Source: an uncultured Paenibacillaceae bacterium (GTDB taxonomy: Bacteria > Bacillota > Bacilli > Paenibacillales > K13). From it: a DNA stretch of 64,000 bases. Positions 35,931 to 45,047 of this stretch are shown one piece after another. How positions within the stretch are numbered: the stretch's first letter is position 1; each line of letters opens with the position of its first letter. Made by a program: the position numbers and the translations under genes. The DNA is taken from assembly GCA_913056365.1 (NCBI GenBank), contig CAJXLT010000002.1, forward strand, positions 186,001 through 250,000, given 5' to 3'. The notes under the pieces were generated by a model that was given only the letters and a program-made list of their open reading frames with translations, was not told the origin of the DNA and made no database searches.

Positions 35931-36024
35931 CTCTCTACTCACCTTTCTGACAATTCTGTGTTGAAGCGCATCGATAAGTTGATTCGTTCCTGCCCATGAC
36001 ATATGCAACAAAATATTCGCTCGA

Positions 36025-37149
36025 TCAATTTGGTGTGCGCAACGGGATGTCACGCTCCATCTGCTCGAAGATCGCCTTAACGCCTTGCCACCAATTCGGA
36101 TCCTCTGCATATTCTCGATTAATCCATTGGAACGGATGCATATCTTCAGGCTGGTCTAGACTTAACCGTACAATCGTCTTCGCTGCAATTCGGCTGGAAT
36201 CCGCTATATCTGTATTATACTCCCACCAGCTATGATACACATTGAAGGGATTATTCGCGATTTGTTCAGCTTCGGGATTGTCGATTTGTACATAGCCGTT
36301 CTCTTGCCCAGATACTGCAAACAGCAGATAAGGATGCAGATTGAAGCTTTCCGATATATCCAGCATCGTTGTAAAATACGGTTCTTCAGCCAATTTGGAC
36401 TGTTTGCGTATCAGCCAGTTCTGCAACTGCTCCATATTCACATACCGGTGCTGAAAGTGGCGTGGCAGCCCGTTCTCCATGAGGGGCGCTTGCGGCGCAG
36501 CTGGCAGGAAGATGATGTCTGTCTGAATGGTCGTCTCTTCTGCAAGAACGAGCGTGTCCGAGCTTTGCTCATAGGTCAGCACGGCAACACCAAAGCCGAC
36601 GAGCGCAAGCAGTAACCCGGCAACTGCAGCATGACGAAACCATCCTGGGCTGCGCCACTTACCCATTTCGTTCGGTTCTACCGCCACGTCGGCCTGTATA
36701 TCGGCATTCGCTCTCGGCATTATATTCAGCAAAGGCAGATTCGCGCGTGCTAGTTCAGACCAATTGGACAATTCGTGTGGAGTCGGCTTGCTTCCTGTGC
36801 GAGCGGCTATCCAATCAGCTACTGCTTCTAGTCCCGAACCCTTAAGTTGATGCATGCGCAAGCATTCTTCTAGCACATCACGATCGGTTAGACTGCCTTT
36901 CTCCGAACATAGCTGATGAACGAGCCTAAGCCGCAGCGCTTCCTTCTCTGCTTCAGCGAGTTCAGGAAGCCGGCTTTGTACCATGCGGTGCAGCGCATCG
37001 GCAAATACAGCCGCGCGCTCTTGTGCATCGCGTCCGTCAAGCTTGCCAGCAATCAGCTTCCTCAACCTGCGGAGAGCAATTGGACCAATCCACTCTCGAT
37101 CCAAGTCCGCATGGGCAAGTGCATCGTCGTTCATCTTCGGCGCATTCAT
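36025..37149 (-). CDS. Membrane-anchored protein with lysozyme/glucosaminidase-like domain
   Basis: 374 residues. An N-terminal cytosolic helical region (about 1-160) is followed by one membrane helix near 172-190. The outer C-terminal part reads FNLHPYLLFAVSGQENGYVQ, NNPFNVYHSWWEYNTDI and IAAKTIVRLS. That layout, with the Glu in SGQENGY, fits lysozyme-like/LytD-type glucosaminidase folds, which cut peptidoglycan. Activity is inferred. GAGGTGG precedes the ATG. The gene lies directly past the Tad operon terminator and could open the wall for the pilus, which is speculation. Confidence 0.6.
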   Translation of the reverse strand: MNAPKMNDDALAHADLDREWIGPIALRRLRKLIAGKLDGRDAQERAAVFADALHRMVQSRLPELAEAEKEALRLRLVHQLCSEKGSLTDRDVLEECLRMHQLKGSGLEAVADWIAARTGSKPTPHELSNWSELARANLPLLNIMPRANADIQADVAVEPNEMGKWRSPGWFRHAAVAGLLLALVGFGVAVLTYEQSSDTLVLAEETTIQTDIIFLPAAPQAPLMENGLPRHFQHRYVNMEQLQNWLIRKQSKLAEEPYFTTMLDISESFNLHPYLLFAVSGQENGYVQIDNPEAEQIANNPFNVYHSWWEYNTDIADSSRIAAKTIVRLSLDQPEDMHPFQWINREYAEDPNWWQGVKAIFEQMERDIPLRTPN

Positions 37150-37311
37150 CCTTGCATGCCACCTCTACCGTTCCAAGTGTGATTACCCAACATCTTCGGC
37201 TTCGGTTCGCGAATTCCTTCCTTCGTGTCCCAATCATCATCATAACTTCTGCAGCTAAGTCACTAGTCCTTGTTCAGCTGCTACGAATTCGAGCAATCCC
37301 AATGCGTCATC

Positions 37312-37369
37312 AAAAAAAAGCGCCCCACTACCGCAGCATCAACACAATGGCGACGCGGGTTGGGGCACT
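37312..37369 (-). terminator. Terminator of the Tad operon
   Basis: On the minus strand AGTGCCCCA pairs with TGGGGCGCT around an inner CGC/GCG stem and is followed by eight Ts. It begins just after the last gene of the operon. Confidence 0.85.
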
Positions 37370-37378
37370 TCGTTTCCA

Positions 37379-37714
37379 TCATTCTACCTTCAACATACGA
37401 TATACGGTGTCCACACTCTGGAACGCATAGCGCTTGTCCACACATTGCGTATTGTCGAACAATAACAGACAGGGAACGCTAGTCAGCTCCCACTTCCGCC
37501 TAACCCAAGGCAAGAAATTAATATTCGCCCGCACTACAGGCACCGTGTTGTCCATGGTCATGACAATAGCGATCATGCGATCTGCCAGCTTGCAAGTTCC
37601 GCAGAACGGCGTATGGATGAACACCGCGAAGCGCCCACCTTCCCGCACGCGCTCCAGCAGCTGCGCTTCCGTATAATCTCGCGTGTTCCCTCTCGAGGCG
37701 TCTACGCCTTCCAT
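37379..37714 (-). CDS. Thioredoxin-like protein
   Basis: 111 residues. The active-site motif is PFCGTCK in FAVFIHTPFCGTCKLAD, and the cis-proline is in TSVPCLLLF. It is a small cytosolic thiol-disulfide protein of the YtpP type. The start overlaps the end of the upstream redoxin gene by 13 bp, so translation is probably coupled. Confidence 0.8.
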   Translation of the reverse strand: MEGVDASRGNTRDYTEAQLLERVREGGRFAVFIHTPFCGTCKLADRMIAIVMTMDNTVPVVRANINFLPWVRRKWELTSVPCLLLFDNTQCVDKRYAFQSVDTVYRMLKVE

Positions 37715-38307
37715 TTAATATTGCAGCCAAGGCTTGGGCGTTGGTTAGAGTCTACAGCCTGGCCTGCGAGAATGGCATCTAGTGCCGCACGTATATCCTT
37801 GCCGGTTACAGGAATGCCGCTGTCCGGACGGGAATCGTCCAGTTGTCCACGGTATACGAGCTCTAACTGACCGTTGAAAATATAGAAATCCGGTGTGCAA
37901 GCCGCATCGTATGCCTTGGCTGTGTCTTGTGTCTCATCGTACAAATACGGGAACGAGTAGCCCTTCTCCTTGGCCAAATCCGCCATTTTGTCAGGTGCAT
38001 CGTCTGGATACTGCTCCACATCGTTCGCATTGATCGCAACGAAGGATACACCTTTTGCTTGATAGTCGGCACTCAATTGAATGAGTTGCTCCTCTACGTG
38101 CTTGACGAACGGACAATGATTGCAAATAAACATGATGACCGTTGCTTGATCGGATTTCAGCTCGCTAAGAGAACGGGTTTGTCCAGTCAACGGCTCCATA
38201 AGCTGGAAGTCAGGCGCTTTGGAACCGAGCGGGATCATGTTAGAGGGTGTCCTAGCCACTTTACTCATCCTTTCGGCGATTGTGTAATGGGATAGCTTCC
38301 TCTTCAT
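37702..38307 (-). CDS. Thioredoxin-family (AhpC/TSA-like) protein
   Basis: 201 residues. MFICNHCPFVKHVEEQL is the CxxC site of a family found across Bacillales and actinobacteria, followed by FVAINANDVEQYPDD and ACTPDFYIFNG, ending with LGCNIKWK. No signal peptide. The ATG at 38307 has AGGAA 8 nt upstream; an internal ATG at 38268 has a badly placed site. It overlaps the FHA gene by about 47 bp. Confidence 0.8.
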   Translation of the reverse strand: MKRKLSHYTIAERMSKVARTPSNMIPLGSKAPDFQLMEPLTGQTRSLSELKSDQATVIMFICNHCPFVKHVEEQLIQLSADYQAKGVSFVAINANDVEQYPDDAPDKMADLAKEKGYSFPYLYDETQDTAKAYDAACTPDFYIFNGQLELVYRGQLDDSRPDSGIPVTGKDIRAALDAILAGQAVDSNQRPSLGCNIKWKA

Positions 38308-39787
38308 TATACCGTTCCTGATTTCCCGCGTTCAAGTCCTTAACGATGAGGCATGTTCCCGGAAGCTCCAAGCGGTCGCCTTGCTGCAATCGAGTTAGCT
38401 TGTAAGGAGCCAGCCATTCCCCATTCACACGTGTCCCATTCCGTGAGCCCAAATCCTGGACAGACCAACCCTGCTCAGCATGCCAATGGAACTCTACATG
38501 GGTCGAGGAAATCCCCGGCTCTTCCAGCAGCAAATCTGACTCCGCTACTGATCTCCCCAGTACAGTACCCGATTGCGCAATCGTATGAAGCGTATCTGCT
38601 TGCACTCCTTCCTGTTCAAGGACAAGGAATGGCTGTGGCGCCCACTCCTCATCAGATAACAATACAGTTGCGGGAGTGCTTGCAGGTGCATCCCTTGTGG
38701 ACGGAGGAGCTTCTGCAGCACTCGATGGATGGTCATGATCTGCAACTACCGCTTCACTCGACTTCAATATGACTGTCTGATTCGGAAGCTGTTCATAGTA
38801 TTCCGCTTCCGGCAGAACAGCGTCGAAGCTTTCCCAGCCTTCCTCCTCCGTATGAACCAACACTACTTTGTTGCGTGTCCAAGGGAGCTTGCCGAATAAC
38901 AACAACATGACCGCAATGCCGCATGCTAGGCAAGCATACAGTATCATCTCCGTAGGCTTCCACCAGAAAACCTGCAATAAGATGATAACGGCAACTGCCG
39001 CAAGCGCAACGCGAACCCACAATTCTCGTTGACGCCACCACGGAATCCCGTTATCCGTCGAAGCGGATTGTCGATTGTCCGTTCCCCTACTGTCCTGCCG
39101 CAGTTCCTCGGATGGGAACAATCTATCGGCATGTGCTGCGTTCAGTGATGAGCTATCTCCAATATGCTCTTGTTTTGCTGGAGGCTGATCTGTCACGGCA
39201 TAAATCACAGCATCACGAGAAGGCTTGCCCGGTGTACCTTCGAGAAGTAGCTTCAATCTCTTGTGCACTGATTCAGCTGTGCAGCCCGGGCTTTGCAGCA
39301 GCGCGAGCAATTCAGCGACTCCGCGGCCATTCTCAACCTGCAAGTAAGCTGTCCATCTCACAGCTAACTTAAGCAGCGCCTCTCCAATATTATCCGTATG
39401 CGGTACAGCGAGCGGCAAGTATACAAGCTGCGGTCTCCCTTCGAGTTCGAAGATAACCTCCTCAGCTAATACAAAGTTGCGTTCCAGCAGCATATGCGCT
39501 CTCGCTGATAGCAAGATGCTCGTCACATCATACAGCAGCTTATAATATTGCGCTAACGTCAGACCGCTGCGTCCTAACTGCCTGCTTATGGGCTGCCGCT
39601 CCCGCAAGTAACAGCGAAATCGACTCCTATCTGCATCGGAATCGAGGACAGCCGGCATCAAGCCGGTAATTTCATTCTCTCGCAGCATTGCCGCTTGCAA
39701 TTCAGATAGATGATCTGCATCGTTCGAGAATTGTCCAGTAATTAATAAGCAAGGCTCGCGCAAGCGATCGTAATCAAATCGCAGCAT
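38261..39787 (-). CDS. FHA-domain membrane protein (DUF6382-like N-terminus)
   Basis: 508 residues. Residues 1 to about 185 match the DUF6382-type N-terminal region. Two membrane helices lie at about 257-275 and 280-298. A linker rich in Ser/Pro/Ala leads to an FHA domain (about 386-482) with GRS, SSTH and SRNGT, the phosphothreonine-binding residues. FHA domains read phosphothreonine, and a Ser/Thr kinase is encoded at the head of the same operon. GGAGG lies upstream of the ATG. Confidence 0.8.
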   Translation of the reverse strand: MLRFDYDRLREPCLLITGQFSNDADHLSELQAAMLRENEITGLMPAVLDSDADRSRFRCYLRERQPISRQLGRSGLTLAQYYKLLYDVTSILLSARAHMLLERNFVLAEEVIFELEGRPQLVYLPLAVPHTDNIGEALLKLAVRWTAYLQVENGRGVAELLALLQSPGCTAESVHKRLKLLLEGTPGKPSRDAVIYAVTDQPPAKQEHIGDSSSLNAAHADRLFPSEELRQDSRGTDNRQSASTDNGIPWWRQRELWVRVALAAVAVIILLQVFWWKPTEMILYACLACGIAVMLLLFGKLPWTRNKVVLVHTEEEGWESFDAVLPEAEYYEQLPNQTVILKSSEAVVADHDHPSSAAEAPPSTRDAPASTPATVLLSDEEWAPQPFLVLEQEGVQADTLHTIAQSGTVLGRSVAESDLLLEEPGISSTHVEFHWHAEQGWSVQDLGSRNGTRVNGEWLAPYKLTRLQQGDRLELPGTCLIVKDLNAGNQERYNEEEAIPLHNRRKDE

Positions 39788-39800
39788 GGGTTCCTCCTGT

Positions 39801-40322
39801 TCATTCGAATATATGGCGCAAATAGAGCAATACGGCTCCTGGTGCTGCTGCCAGCATCAAGGGCATCTTCGCCACCCGCTGCCGGCTTGGACCACTTAAC
39901 CAAGCTCGGTCTCTCGTACTGACAAGCAACAGCAGCTGTAAGCACCAATTGCGCATCCGTTTCGTCCTATGCTCTTCCCAAATCAACCACACAATACCGA
40001 TGCAACCAGCAAGCAGAATCGTATATCCCCATAACAAAATCGCATGCCAAGCGCCTATCCATGCACCTGCAGCCCAAAACAGCTTAACATCTCCTGCCCC
40101 AACTGCCCGGAACAAATAAAACGGAAGCGTAATTGCCAATCCAATCCCCATTCCTAAGCATGACGACTGAAGCCCTGTCCATCCATCACTCGATACTTGC
40201 AATGTGACTCCCGCAATGGCGAAGCCGCAAGTCAGCCAGTTCGGAATTTTGCGCTCCTTCAAATCCGTCCATAGTGCCAGACTCCATAACAGGGTGAAGC
40301 CTGCCCCAATCAGCATCCCCAT
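39801..40322 (-). CDS. Prepilin peptidase (TadV/CpaA-type, A24)
   Basis: 173 residues, four to six helices. The two catalytic aspartates are in WTDLKERKIPN and GAGDVKLFW. It cleaves the leader of Flp-type pilins; it is the short CpaA form without the N-methylation domain. The ATG at 40322 follows GGAGGGG; the upstream extension overlaps the TadE-like gene. Confidence 0.85.
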   Translation of the reverse strand: MGMLIGAGFTLLWSLALWTDLKERKIPNWLTCGFAIAGVTLQVSSDGWTGLQSSCLGMGIGLAITLPFYLFRAVGAGDVKLFWAAGAWIGAWHAILLWGYTILLAGCIGIVWLIWEEHRTKRMRNWCLQLLLLVSTRDRAWLSGPSRQRVAKMPLMLAAAPGAVLLYLRHIFE

Positions 40323-40326
40323 CCGA

Positions 40327-40857
40327 TCAGCCCCCCTCCCCTGTCCATAAGCGTTCATAGGCATGCGCGTGCAAGTCTACATCTCTAGAGAAGAACGGAA
40401 CGTGCAATCGGTGGGTATACACCAGATGTACGCCGAACATTCTTGATCCAGTTCCTTGCCAATCGGGAATAGCAACAGAATGAACGGCAAGCCGAGACGG
40501 GTCCAACAATGTTCGTTCTATATGACTGCGCACTAGTGGCAGCAAGGCTGCCTTCCATACTTCCTCCGTCAATTGTCGGCCCTGAGCACGAACGATTTCC
40601 TGCAAGGGAGCAGGCAAGGAAGCGGCCAGCTCTTCCAGTCGTGTCAGGAATGATGGCTCTTGAATGAAGGTAAGCACATACGCATTCGCTGCGATTTCCT
40701 TCACAGTTTCAGCAGCTGCATGACGCAATGCCAATTGGACCGCAATCGATTGAGCGAAAGACAAGAATAACAACAGCAAAGCAATAATGACAGGCAACAC
40801 AATAGCTGCTTCCAACGTAATGCCGCCATCCGTTCGTTTCCGGAATTGTCTGACCAC
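40327..40857 (-). CDS. TadE/TadF-like pseudopilin
   Basis: About 176 residues. RTDGGITLEAAIVLPVIIALLLLFLSFAQ is a type IV pilin-like N-terminus with the +5 glutamate. The rest is an extracytoplasmic domain. The GTG at 40857 follows GGGAGGGG by 5 nt and is preferred to the ATG at 40884. TadE/F minor pilins assist assembly of the Flp pilus. Confidence 0.75.
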   Translation of the reverse strand: MVRQFRKRTDGGITLEAAIVLPVIIALLLLFLSFAQSIAVQLALRHAAAETVKEIAANAYVLTFIQEPSFLTRLEELAASLPAPLQEIVRAQGRQLTEEVWKAALLPLVRSHIERTLLDPSRLAVHSVAIPDWQGTGSRMFGVHLVYTHRLHVPFFSRDVDLHAHAYERLWTGEGG

Positions 40858-40871
40858 CTCATCCCCTCCCT

Positions 40872-43061
40872 TCAGTAAGACCATGCCGCTTCCTTCCCGA
40901 TTATGATCTGACCAGGCAGCCGGTCAACGGCTTTTCCTCGCAACTTTGCATGCGCATACGTATAGGCGTCGTGCAAATTCTGACCCGTATTGGCATGAAC
41001 CAGCGTCTGCATCCTTGCTATACACTTCTCAGATTGTGGATGCAACAGTAGAAACATGCGCAAATAATCTTTGTAATCAAATGCTAACGCTTCTGTAAGT
41101 CTCGCTGAAAGCTCCACGCGCTCTCCTTGAACTAGCTTTCTCATATCGTTCAAGGCTTCCGCGGCTCCTTCTGCAAGTGCCCATAGAAACGTAAGCCACG
41201 GTGACAGGAAGGTAAGAACTTGCCGATCCGGTTCAAATAAAGCTTCCACGGTGCGAATGGCCAGCCGCGTCATGAACATCTCAGTGAAGGCAGCACTATG
41301 ATTGGCAGCACAGCTGCCAAGTCCGTAGATGACATATTCCGCTTCCTGATTCGCGAGCATATGCGCTCCTGCGTGAGCCTTCTCATGGGACAGCCCATCA
41401 TACGTGCGGTAAGTAAATTTGTTCATTACAAACTCGCTAACATAGGCTTTGTCACGTGCCCCAAGCATTACGCCTGACAGCTGATCAGCGAGGGAGAATG
41501 CTTGATTGCCTGCTGTTTCGGCTTCCATTGAGTCCAGCTGCTCATCCTCCTGCTCCTGCTCCTCCCCAAAGCCGTTGTATAGCTGATTGTACTGACCCAA
41601 CTGCGCATACACAGTTTGATTCATACCAGGACAATCATAGAACAGCTCCTTCAGCTGACTAAGCGCCTTCTCAGTTCGTTCCTTCTCGGCTTGCTTCTGA
41701 TTCGCTACTTTCGCTTGCTGCCGTTTCCTCTGCTGATCGAAGGAATTCCAAGCATTCCATTCCGACGAAGACTTATCCCGCCACGCTTCACTCAGCTGTA
41801 CTAGCCGATCATGAATCTTGACGAAATCCTTTCCAGTTGCAAGCTCCATTGTGAGGAAGCTCGAGCGCAAGGCGCCGAACTGTCCGACAGTTTCTGCTGC
41901 GCCGATCGCTGTATCTGTGAACAGAGAACCGGGATATACAGATACACTTCGCTCAGCAGCTTCACCCGCTTCTTCAACCTTGCTGCGCAGCTGTTCATTC
42001 CGTTCCCTTGCTTGGTCCAGATGGCGCTCAATCGATTCCAATCGACTCGTTAGCCAATCATAGTGCTCATTGAGCTGAAACTCTACCTCGCCAATTAGCG
42101 CCCAATACCGGATTAATCGATCCAACTGCTCAGACAGCTCTTGCATGCGAACGGATAGGTTACGGATCGCTTCATTCAGTGTAGCGATCCGCTCCCCGAG
42201 CTGACTTATTGCTTGAGCAGCACCAGGGTTCGGTCCCCCTTGCATCGACATCGCCAACTGTTGCATTTGATTTTGCAGCCCCTTTCTGCTCTCTTCTAGC
42301 TCAGATTGCTCTTGTTGCAAGGCTTTCAGCTCTTGGCGGATGACATCGATGTCCAGTAGCCCAATTTGTTCTGCAAGCTCATACAGCTCTGTAAGATTCG
42401 TCGTCAACTGCAGGAACACCGTACTTGTACGACCTTGCGGGGACAGCATTCGTCCTAATTGATCGCTCGTGTCGTCCAATGCCTCTTCACGCTGACGAAT
42501 CAATGATTCGAGCTGCTTCAATGATGAGCGAAGCTGTGAACCATTGCTTAGCTGATTCGCAACACCTTTGTCCTGGAACGGCTCCATAATTCGCAGTACA
42601 TATTCAACAGGAGCACGGTATTTCATCTCCTCCAGCACTTGCGCTTCGAATACTTCCTTGTTCGCGAGTGAATGATCGAACTGGATACTTGTCTCTTGAA
42701 CCTCGATAGGAGAAGCCGACCAGAAGGATGCCGGCTGCAATACGCTCATATTCGCTTCCAATACTTCGTCGAAGACGGATTCTGCCTGCTTCTCATCTAC
42801 GCCATACAGTCCGTATTGCTGCAAATTATGGTCATAAGCGGACAGTGCAGAACGAACGGCTGCTTTCAAGGCAGACTCCGCCTCGCGTTCGGCAGTCCAT
42901 ACTTTTCCGAGTTCTAATAACACAGTTTGAGACAGCAGCAAGGCGGATAATGTGATCATCATCATGACCGATACAGCTCCGGACTCCCCCCGAGCCAGCT
43001 TGCTTATCCAACGCAGCTGCTTGCGCTTTCTTCGTCTCTTGCTCGATCCTCTTGCACGCAT
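40872..43061 (-). CDS. DUF5702-type Tad-associated protein with long coiled coil
   Basis: 729 residues. The N-terminus is strongly basic (SSKRRRKRKQLRW) and is followed by a Tad-like helix GESGAVSVMMMITLSALLLSQ. Residues about 175-375 are a heptad-rich coiled coil (RLIRYWALIGEVEFQLNEHY and surrounding). The remainder has AVSVM-type surface-protein features but no enzymatic motif. DUF5702 proteins occur in Firmicutes Tad loci and are thought to act outside the membrane in assembly. GAGGAG precedes the ATG. Confidence 0.7.
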   Translation of the reverse strand: MRARGSSKRRRKRKQLRWISKLARGESGAVSVMMMITLSALLLSQTVLLELGKVWTAEREAESALKAAVRSALSAYDHNLQQYGLYGVDEKQAESVFDEVLEANMSVLQPASFWSASPIEVQETSIQFDHSLANKEVFEAQVLEEMKYRAPVEYVLRIMEPFQDKGVANQLSNGSQLRSSLKQLESLIRQREEALDDTSDQLGRMLSPQGRTSTVFLQLTTNLTELYELAEQIGLLDIDVIRQELKALQQEQSELEESRKGLQNQMQQLAMSMQGGPNPGAAQAISQLGERIATLNEAIRNLSVRMQELSEQLDRLIRYWALIGEVEFQLNEHYDWLTSRLESIERHLDQARERNEQLRSKVEEAGEAAERSVSVYPGSLFTDTAIGAAETVGQFGALRSSFLTMELATGKDFVKIHDRLVQLSEAWRDKSSSEWNAWNSFDQQRKRQQAKVANQKQAEKERTEKALSQLKELFYDCPGMNQTVYAQLGQYNQLYNGFGEEQEQEDEQLDSMEAETAGNQAFSLADQLSGVMLGARDKAYVSEFVMNKFTYRTYDGLSHEKAHAGAHMLANQEAEYVIYGLGSCAANHSAAFTEMFMTRLAIRTVEALFEPDRQVLTFLSPWLTFLWALAEGAAEALNDMRKLVQGERVELSARLTEALAFDYKDYLRMFLLLHPQSEKCIARMQTLVHANTGQNLHDAYTYAHAKLRGKAVDRLPGQIIIGKEAAWSY

Positions 43062-43064
43062 GAA

Positions 43065-44093
43065 TCATTGCTCCTCTATATCATGAATGACCACGGTGAT
43101 TCCTCTTGCTTCAAGCTTACGCCGCAAGTGGTCTGGCGGTCCGACTTTGCCGGTTTGTCCTGTTCTGCGGAAAAAATGCCAAACAACACCTGTCACATCT
43201 GGATGACCTTGGATCAGTTCCGCATCCTTCGGAAGCTGAACCTCCTCTAGCTGCTTGGACGTGAACGTCAAGTACGCCTGATGCACAACTCCACTTGCAT
43301 CCAATGCGTCGATACGCCGCTTGCCGTGCGTAGTGTCGAATTGCGTCTCCTTACCCCCAACGACCGTTCGCAAATAAGCGGCTGCTTGTCCATGTCGGGC
43401 GAACGATGCTTGCTCCTCTCTTCCGATAAAGCGCGCAACCGCATCACCTGCACGTCGATTCGTAATTTGCCGATCGCGCAATGCCTTGCCATACCGCACC
43501 GCCAAATCTACATTTCGTATGAATTCCGCCGGTTCAACGATAATAGAAGACGCTCTCGTAGCTAGTCGAAGCTCATCGTTACCTTGTCCGAAAATGACCG
43601 GCATTGTTGCAGCCAACTCCGCCTGCACTGTCCGGCGAATGAGCGAATTGTTGTAGAGCAGCTTCCCTTGAACGGATTCAGGCAGATGATTAGCTGCTTC
43701 AGCTAGCTTGCCGACAGGTCCATTTCCCTCGTTATTGCTATGCTGTGGCAGCGTAACGGAAGCAGAAGCTTCTCCAGTCAGCAGCTTGAAGATCCCCCCG
43801 ACTCCGTCTGCGCCTAATCGCCAATATAAGCTGTTACGGGGAGTATGAGCAGAACCTGTATGCCAGTTACTGTGAGGATGATTCCATGCGAAGGCTGTCC
43901 GTTCTGCCGCTTCATGCGCCGTCTTGCTTAATCCGATAAAGTGATACATATACAATCCTGCCACCATGAAGCAAATAAGACTGAACAGCATAACCGGAAC
44001 GACAATCGACGATTCGAGTATGAAGCTACCACGCTCATTCCTTACCAACAACCGCCAGTGCCGTACAACCAACCTAAGTTGTTCCAGGCTCAA
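43065..44093 (-). CDS. TadE-like minor pilin, larger paralogue
   Basis: About 342 residues. NERGSFILESSIVVPVMLFSLICFM is the pilin-like N-terminal helix with the glutamate after the serine pair. The extracytoplasmic part carries no known motif. The TTG at 44093 has GGTGAGG 6 nt upstream and overlaps the Flp gene end; the ORF-track GTG at 44105 sits directly on that site. Adjacent genes are the Flp pilin and the DUF5702 protein. Confidence 0.7.
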   Translation of the reverse strand: MSLEQLRLVVRHWRLLVRNERGSFILESSIVVPVMLFSLICFMVAGLYMYHFIGLSKTAHEAAERTAFAWNHPHSNWHTGSAHTPRNSLYWRLGADGVGGIFKLLTGEASASVTLPQHSNNEGNGPVGKLAEAANHLPESVQGKLLYNNSLIRRTVQAELAATMPVIFGQGNDELRLATRASSIIVEPAEFIRNVDLAVRYGKALRDRQITNRRAGDAVARFIGREEQASFARHGQAAAYLRTVVGGKETQFDTTHGKRRIDALDASGVVHQAYLTFTSKQLEEVQLPKDAELIQGHPDVTGVVWHFFRRTGQTGKVGPPDHLRRKLEARGITVVIHDIEEQ

Positions 44094-44295
44094 GAATATC
44101 CTCACCCTCCAGCTTATCCATCTCAGACTGCGTGTTCTCGAACAAGGAATTCACCCATTCGATTATCCACTTTCGGAACACAATCGCTATCGCGACAAGC
44201 ACGGCTATAATGAGCAATATTTCCAGCGTACCTAGCCCGTCTTCCTCTTTCCAGAATCGCTTCCAGCCCGCAGTAAGCTTCTCGCTAACTTTCAT
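44074..44295 (-). CDS. Flp1-type pilin
   Basis: 73 residues: the short leader ends at EEDG, before LGTLEILLIIAVLVAIAIVF. That matches the Flp/type IVb prepilin cleavage site with a glutamate at +5, followed by a long hydrophobic helix. The prepilin peptidase encoded downstream should remove the leader. AAGGAGGTG lies 7 nt before the ATG, the strongest ribosome binding site of the operon, as expected for the major subunit. It overlaps the TadC stop. Confidence 0.8.
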   Translation of the reverse strand: MKVSEKLTAGWKRFWKEEDGLGTLEILLIIAVLVAIAIVFRKWIIEWVNSLFENTQSEMDKLEGEDILEPGTT

Positions 44296-45029
44296 CCAAT
44301 ATCACCTCCTTGCATCATCATGACAGCCGGCGCACCCACAATGAGCAGCACAGCTATAAATATCATCATCATCGGAAACAACAGCTTAGAGGAAGCTTCT
44401 TCGCCTAACGTACGCGCCAATAACTTGCGCTCCTCCCACATCTTGACCGAAAGTGTCTGTAAGGAATGCGCCAATTCCGGTCCTCCCCTTCGGTGGTGAA
44501 GCATAAGCGTATGAACAAATAGAGAGATCTCCTGAACAGCACACCGACGCGTTAGCCATTCCATCGCTTCTGTGAAGGAAGCGCCCTTATCCATACGATA
44601 ATGCGCCTCTTGGATAACTGCTCGCAGCACAGGTTGATTGCGATTGGCCGTCTCTTCCTGCTTCGAGCACTTGGCTAACGCTTTGCGCAACGTCTCCCCC
44701 GCCTCAAGAAGTAAGGTCAGCTTCGACAGCACAAGCGGCAGCTCTAGTCGAATAGCCCGTCTATAATGGGCAATGCGTTGATCAAGTGACTTCAACGCAG
44801 CCATAGGAAGCAGTCCCAATACGAGAGCAAGTATGAATAGAAGTGCGACCTGAAATCCTGAAAGTACATATAACACCAGTCCAGCTCCAGCTATATACGC
44901 GAACAGCTTGAGTTTCTGGCGTGAGAATTGCTTAGCTACGCGCTTGGCTTCGCCTACATCGTACAGAAGATGCATTCTCCGGAATACGGCTTGCTCCCAC
45001 AAGACTAGCCAATGTCTCATATTGAACAT
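44292..45029 (-). CDS. TadC-type platform protein (T2SS F domain)
   Basis: 245 residues with N- and C-terminal membrane helices. The T2SSF core has LPLVLSKLTLLLEAGETLRKAL and HYRMDKGASFTEAMEWL. It is the inner membrane platform of the pilus. GGAGGAGG precedes the start. It is encoded next to TadB. Confidence 0.85.
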   Translation of the reverse strand: MFNMRHWLVLWEQAVFRRMHLLYDVGEAKRVAKQFSRQKLKLFAYIAGAGLVLYVLSGFQVALLFILALVLGLLPMAALKSLDQRIAHYRRAIRLELPLVLSKLTLLLEAGETLRKALAKCSKQEETANRNQPVLRAVIQEAHYRMDKGASFTEAMEWLTRRCAVQEISLFVHTLMLHHRRGGPELAHSLQTLSVKMWEERKLLARTLGEEASSKLLFPMMMIFIAVLLIVGAPAVMMMQGGDIG

Positions 45030-45047
45030 TTCGTCTTCCCCCTCCTC

